NCBI GenBank assembly: GCA_028023455.1
Contig: JAQFVV010000032.1
Span: 310,001-374,000, forward strand
DNA from: Epiperipatus broadwayi
Lineage: Eukaryota > Onychophora > Udeonychophora > Euonychophora > Peripatidae
Length of the DNA: 64,000 nucleotides
Direction of reading: 5' to 3'
Position numbers and translations under genes: made by a program. This document shows positions 60,661-64,000 of this stretch, piece by piece. The notes below the pieces were generated by a model. The model worked only from the letters and a program-made list of their open reading frames with translations, searched no databases and was not told the DNA's origin. Each line of letters starts with the position of its first letter. The stretch's first letter is position 1.

Positions 60661-60779
60661 GCAATGGTCGATCTTTTAGCCAGTCATTCTATAGGCATGA
60701 TGTACTATATCTCTAAACTACTCTCTTTAGATAAAACTCAACAAATAATTAATCCTTATCAAATTTTCCACTATTTATG

Positions 60780-60940
60780 TGTTCTGATCTTTATCTATAG
60801 GATTGAATCTACAGTAACAACTGCCAATTGTAATTGCTCTAAGCAGTTCTGTGAGGTTGGTGCCTGCTTTGAAGGGAAAATCTATAACTCTGTATGAACA
60901 TGCCCCAAGGGTTGATTTGCTAATTTAAAAAAAAAAAACA
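60780..60940 (+). mobile_element. Small Penelope-like fragment (Cys-rich lead-in)
   Basis: The plus frame 60664-60897 ends with 'ANCNCSKQFCEVGACFEGKI' then 'YNSV'. This matches the Cys-rich C-N-C...C....C segment that precedes the GIY-YIG motif in one group of PLEs (C-x-C-R...CPL.G.CL...IYKA). The endonuclease itself is not preserved downstream. Very short, hence moderate confidence. Confidence 0.45.
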
Positions 60941-61484
60941 ACAAGCATATTAAGTTTATCAGTCATTGTACTAACAAAATCTATTTAATTTAGGTTTAGA
61001 TTAACAAAACTGTAGATTTTATTCAGAAAAATTTTAGGAATTTGGTACAATGACTTTCAAACATATTTGACATAAACTTAAGCAGAAATTTACAAAATAT
61101 TTTTTAAAAATATTACATTGTTTAAATAATTGATTCTCAATTGTACATTGATTAAAAGATAAATATAAAATGTTACCCACTAATTAATTGAAGAAAATGA
61201 ACTTTAATAAAGAATTTGAAATATTTGTAACATTTTATAGATATCTAGGATTCAATTCAATTTAATAAAATAAACACAATATACATTTTTACAAATATAA
61301 AATAAATAAACTAATATAAAAGGTTAGTTTTAATTATAAAATAAGATTAATGAAATATAAATGATTATATTATTGATTAAAATATACTACCACCTATTAT
61401 GAGATGAGTGTCAGTTAATAAAGATTGGGTTCAAACCCAGACTAGTGCTGATGACATTGGCACTAGGTGAAGCAGGAATATGTA
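60941..61484. other. AT-rich DNA with a B-box-like site
   Basis: ggttcaaaccc at 61428-61438 is a perfect-looking pol III B box (its flanks pair as a T stem, tggg...ccca), but the A-box region upstream is poor. Possibly a worn tRNA-derived SINE of ~60-100 bp. The rest shows nothing. Confidence 0.4.
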
Positions 61485-62134
61485 TTAAATTTCCAGCTTC
61501 ACTATTCTTTTATCCCATTTCTTACCACTATAACACTCAACAATCCTCCTAATACAATCATTCCACCTTTTGTATAAGTATACTGATATAAATTGTTTAT
61601 CCAAATCTTCTGCATACCACATTACCTTAATCATCCATCTTGTTGCTTGAGCTTTACTTGTAACCCAATTAAATAGTATTTTGGCTATTCTTTTATTATC
61701 CATAAACTGCAATCTACTGAACATTTTTATTTTGCTTTTTGCATCTCTCATATAAAAACTTGACCATCCCATTTCTCCTTGAATTGCCTCCTTTGCTGTC
61801 CACACATCTGTATCTAATGCATGCCTTCCTATTTCCCTTTGTACTTTTTCTAAGTAATTTAATACTCTTTTACTAACACATCATTGTCATATGTTAACCC
61901 TGCTACTGCAACTTCCTTCCATACAATTCTATCTACATCACATTTACTATATAAAAACACTGTTAATTGCTTTATCAATCCCTTTCTTTTCTTTGCTTTA
62001 TTTATCTTTTTTTTTCTCATTCATCCAAGCAATTTTTCTAATTACTTAAGATGATTCCCAAATAACTATATCTATTCACCAAACTTAACTTTATATCCCC
62101 TAATAAAAATTCTTTGTCTTCACTTTCCCCACTA
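61485..62134 (-). mobile_element. LINE polymerase fragment (post-RT region)
   Basis: Reading leftward: 'LLGDIKLSLVNRYSYLGIIL' (about 62050-62115) is the YLG motif after the RT palm; 'ELYGRKLQ' and 'KGNRKACIRYRC' follow; then the 106-codon frame 61805-61485 with 'AKEAIQGEMGWSSFYMRDAK' and 'LDKQFISVYLYKRWNDCIRR'. The EAIQGEMGWS(S/T)F segment is characteristic of the region between RT and C-terminal finger in one group of invertebrate LINEs. Domain order is right but frames shift, so it is dead. The 53.4-54.0 kb relic may be the next part of the same kind of protein. The adjacent right flank is the TTAA of the piggyBac MITE, which appears inserted into this LINE or at its edge. Confidence 0.65.
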
Positions 62135-62138
62135 TTAA

Positions 62139-62907
62139 TTCTTTAACCGCCTCTTACGAGGCATCTCGTCGACATCTGATGTCACTCTAATTCTGCTAGT
62201 TTTAAGGCTAGAATATTCATTTGACAGTTATTGATTAGGTTTTTAAAAGTTCTGTAAGATGGTGCCCTCTTCCGAATTATTTTACAAGTAAAAAATCAAA
62301 AAAACCGCATTTAAAACTAAACAAAGAAAGAAGTTTGTTGGTGATTGGCTGTCAGCCGGCTCTCAGCCAAAAAAGACATTCTGATTGGCTGGAAAGAACA
62401 AAGAAACCGCCTGATCAAAGAAAACAAAAAAAAATGCTGAGATTTTCATTTTGAATGCAATTTAAGTATTAAAAAAATATAATTTGAGAAATTAAAATAG
62501 TTTTTTAATAAAATATACTAAAAAAACAAAATTATTTTCGAAAAATATTGAAGATTTTAGTAAAAATATTTAAGATTTAGCAAAAAGAAATCTTTACTTT
62601 TCCATAACATAAAATTGAAAAAAAGCATTTCCGTCAGCACTTTTTTGTTTAGACATTCACTTTAAGTTTGCCGAAATTGAATATATTTTATAATAAATAA
62701 ATAGCAATTTATTTTTGAAAGAACTTCCATTCTCTTTCATAACCTGAAAAATTAGTAATATACTTTTTATAAACGTATCTGAGTTGAATTTAATATTATA
62801 GGCGAATATGTTTTAACAATAGGCTTTGTCTTCAGTTTGTGAGTTGGCCAATTAAAAGATTTGATTTTTACCTCATACAACCAATAATATAATTAGCGGT
62901 TAAAGGG
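62139..62907. mobile_element. piggyBac-type MITE, copy B, with TTAA target duplication
   Basis: Flanked on both sides by TTAA (62135-62138 and 62908-62911), the invariable piggyBac target. The terminal inverted repeats read TTCTTTAACCGC and, from the other side, CCCTTTAACCGC; the CCCTTT start is usual for piggyBac ends. It is 769 bp with no ORF. Inside are cgaggcatctcgtcgacatc and two ccaatca-like blocks (gattggct, near 62344 and 62382). Copy A at 43.58-44.37 kb is the same element, more worn. It would have been moved by a transposase encoded elsewhere. Confidence 0.85.
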
Positions 62908-62919
62908 TTAACCATCATT

Positions 62920-63130
62920 ATATTTGATTTATAGTGAAGCACCAGGAATGCAGACATGCCATCTGATGGTGCTCCAGTCTCTTCTACTTAATTTTAGTCT
63001 TGCAGAGAAGTTTATCTTGGATGTGCAAAAATAAACTTAGAGACCCATAACAGGTCATATCGATCTATAATATTATTTTGTAAGCATTTGGGCCTATATA
63101 TTATGTTTAGTGAGATATGTATATATAGTA
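62920..63130 (+). mobile_element. PLE family 2 3'-end-like fragment
   Basis: Blocks gagaagtttatcttggatgt, aaaataaacttagagaccca, tattattttgtaagc and atgtttagtgagatatgt match 48490-48605 in the same order and orientation. It directly follows the piggyBac MITE, as if the MITE sits in or next to this element. Confidence 0.6.
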
Positions 63131-63589
63131 TGTAATGTACATAATTGCTAATGAATTATTATTTTCATGTTTAACCCTCTGTAAGTAAAACTGTTACCTT
63201 TAAATTGTTTGCCATGCTGTTTCACATTATTCTTAGTATTTCTATTTTTTTAATTGTGTTTGCAATCCAGCAGGCAATAGAGTGCCACAGGACAGAGCAA
63301 TTATATTTGTAAATACAAACTTATTAAATTAAGTCACGTGATGTATGACTTGATTTGTTTACAATTAATTACTTTAGTTAATTCTAGATTTACTTTTATG
63401 TTATATTATTATCGCTTTGTAATAATAAAAATTAATTATTTGTAATAGGCAATAAATAATGAGTCATTTTAGTTTTATTTATTAAGCCAACTTTTATTTA
63501 TTATTATACAATCTGATAAACTTGATAGGACTGAAGGCTAAGTTTTAAATTTCTTTCTTAATGCATTTCTAAAAAAGTTTATATTGCGG
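63131..63589. other. AT-rich DNA with a dispersed repeat piece
   Basis: Block 63318-63362 (cttattaaattaagtcacgtgatgtatgac...tttgtttac) matches 47645-47698. No gene. Confidence 0.5.
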
Positions 63590-63840
63590 ATGTCTTTGAA
63601 AATAAGCGCAGTCTCACCTTATTATCATTTTTCTTACTATAATATAAAAAGAGAAAAGTTTAAGGGGAAAAAATGTAATGACGTTTTGATGCTCTTAAAA
63701 ATCGGTATTTAATAATGTGACTTTTATTTTTCTCACAGGAAGTTTTTTTTTTTTTTAAGATCAAGCAGTCCTTTATAACTATTGTTTTCAAATAACCTTA
63801 TGCTTAAAAGCCATGACTGAAAATTAATACTTTTATAAAA
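63590..63840 (+). repeat. Dispersed repeat C, copy 2
   Basis: Ordered similarity to 45020-45330 (see that entry), with a 12-base poly(T) in place of part of the T-rich centre. The same order of repeat pieces (PLE end, attaaattaagtca block, repeat C) suggests these are parts of one larger composite repeat. Confidence 0.5.
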
Positions 63841-64000
63841 TATCGAATAAAGAAAAGCTTTAAATTTTATATTTATTTTACATATTAAATTTGTAGTACT
63901 GAATATTTCGAAAATCTTTTAAAAATTGTATCTAGAAAAAAGAAACAAAATTATAAATTAAAACTACAATTAAAATTCACAAACTATTTTTTTAAGTTTT

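Noticed and set aside
61400-61440. Functional tRNA gene at a perfect B box
   Set aside because: There is no A box and no acceptor stem; at best it is a SINE remnant.

Overview
This window is animal genomic DNA with the character of a large, repeat-rich and very AT-rich invertebrate genome. There are no bacterial operons, ribosome binding sites or dense reading frames. Instead there are long (TA)n and (TTA)n microsatellites and decayed copies of several eukaryotic transposon classes. A mollusc (cephalopod-like) is my first guess, but nothing here excludes a flatworm, cnidarian or another invertebrate. I found no intact protein-coding host gene. The two best candidates for host exons, near 41.3-41.6 kb and 60.4-60.7 kb on the minus strand, are weak.

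Layout. 0-1 kb: a ~473-bp tandem and fold-back repeat family, seen again at 39.4-40.3 kb. 3.2-3.9 kb: tail of an RTE-type LINE. 4.1-5.2 kb: a large fold-back element between 13-bp direct repeats. 5.6-9.6 kb: a minus-strand LINE with gag-like zinc knuckle, APE endonuclease and reverse transcriptase relics. 11.8-12.7 kb: a Penelope-like element (PLE). 12.8-13.1 kb: a palindromic MITE and palindrome-flanked (TA)n. 13.8-16.0 kb: a second RTE LINE (minus). 16.05-16.3 kb: another palindrome. 17.1 kb: a tRNA-derived SINE head. 21.5-23.1 kb: C-terminus and probable 3' UTR of another LINE. 24.0 kb: a 103-bp (AT)n.

27.5-32.2 kb holds the most interesting object: two ~2.06-kb direct repeats that read as LTRs (TGT...TTACA) around an internal segment of only ~560 bp, with a primer-binding-site-like sequence two bases after the left LTR. 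It looks like a non-autonomous LTR retrotransposon with giant LTRs. 34.8-35.3, 48.1-48.6, 51.4-52.4 and 62.9-63.1 kb: copies of a second PLE family or its 3' end. 36.6-39.1 kb: a dead hAT transposase of the ZMYM/TTF type (minus). 42.07-42.34 kb: an uninterrupted (TTA)~90. 43.6-44.4 and 62.14-62.91 kb: two copies of a piggyBac-type MITE with TTAA ends. 50.7-51.4 kb: integrase and C-terminus of a Ty3/gypsy element. 52.47-53.38 kb: a Merlin-like DNA transposon with 44-bp inverted repeats, an 8-bp target duplication and a transposase N-terminal relic. 53.4-54.0 and 61.5-62.1 kb: C-terminal pieces of a further LINE group.

The elements do not work together as a pathway. They record successive insertions, many of them nested. 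The 53.96-59.5 kb stretch is the least obviously repetitive part and carries two 59-codon plus-strand ORFs I could not identify. All repeat comparisons and translations were made by eye, so boundaries are approximate unless inverted-repeat or target-duplication coordinates are given.
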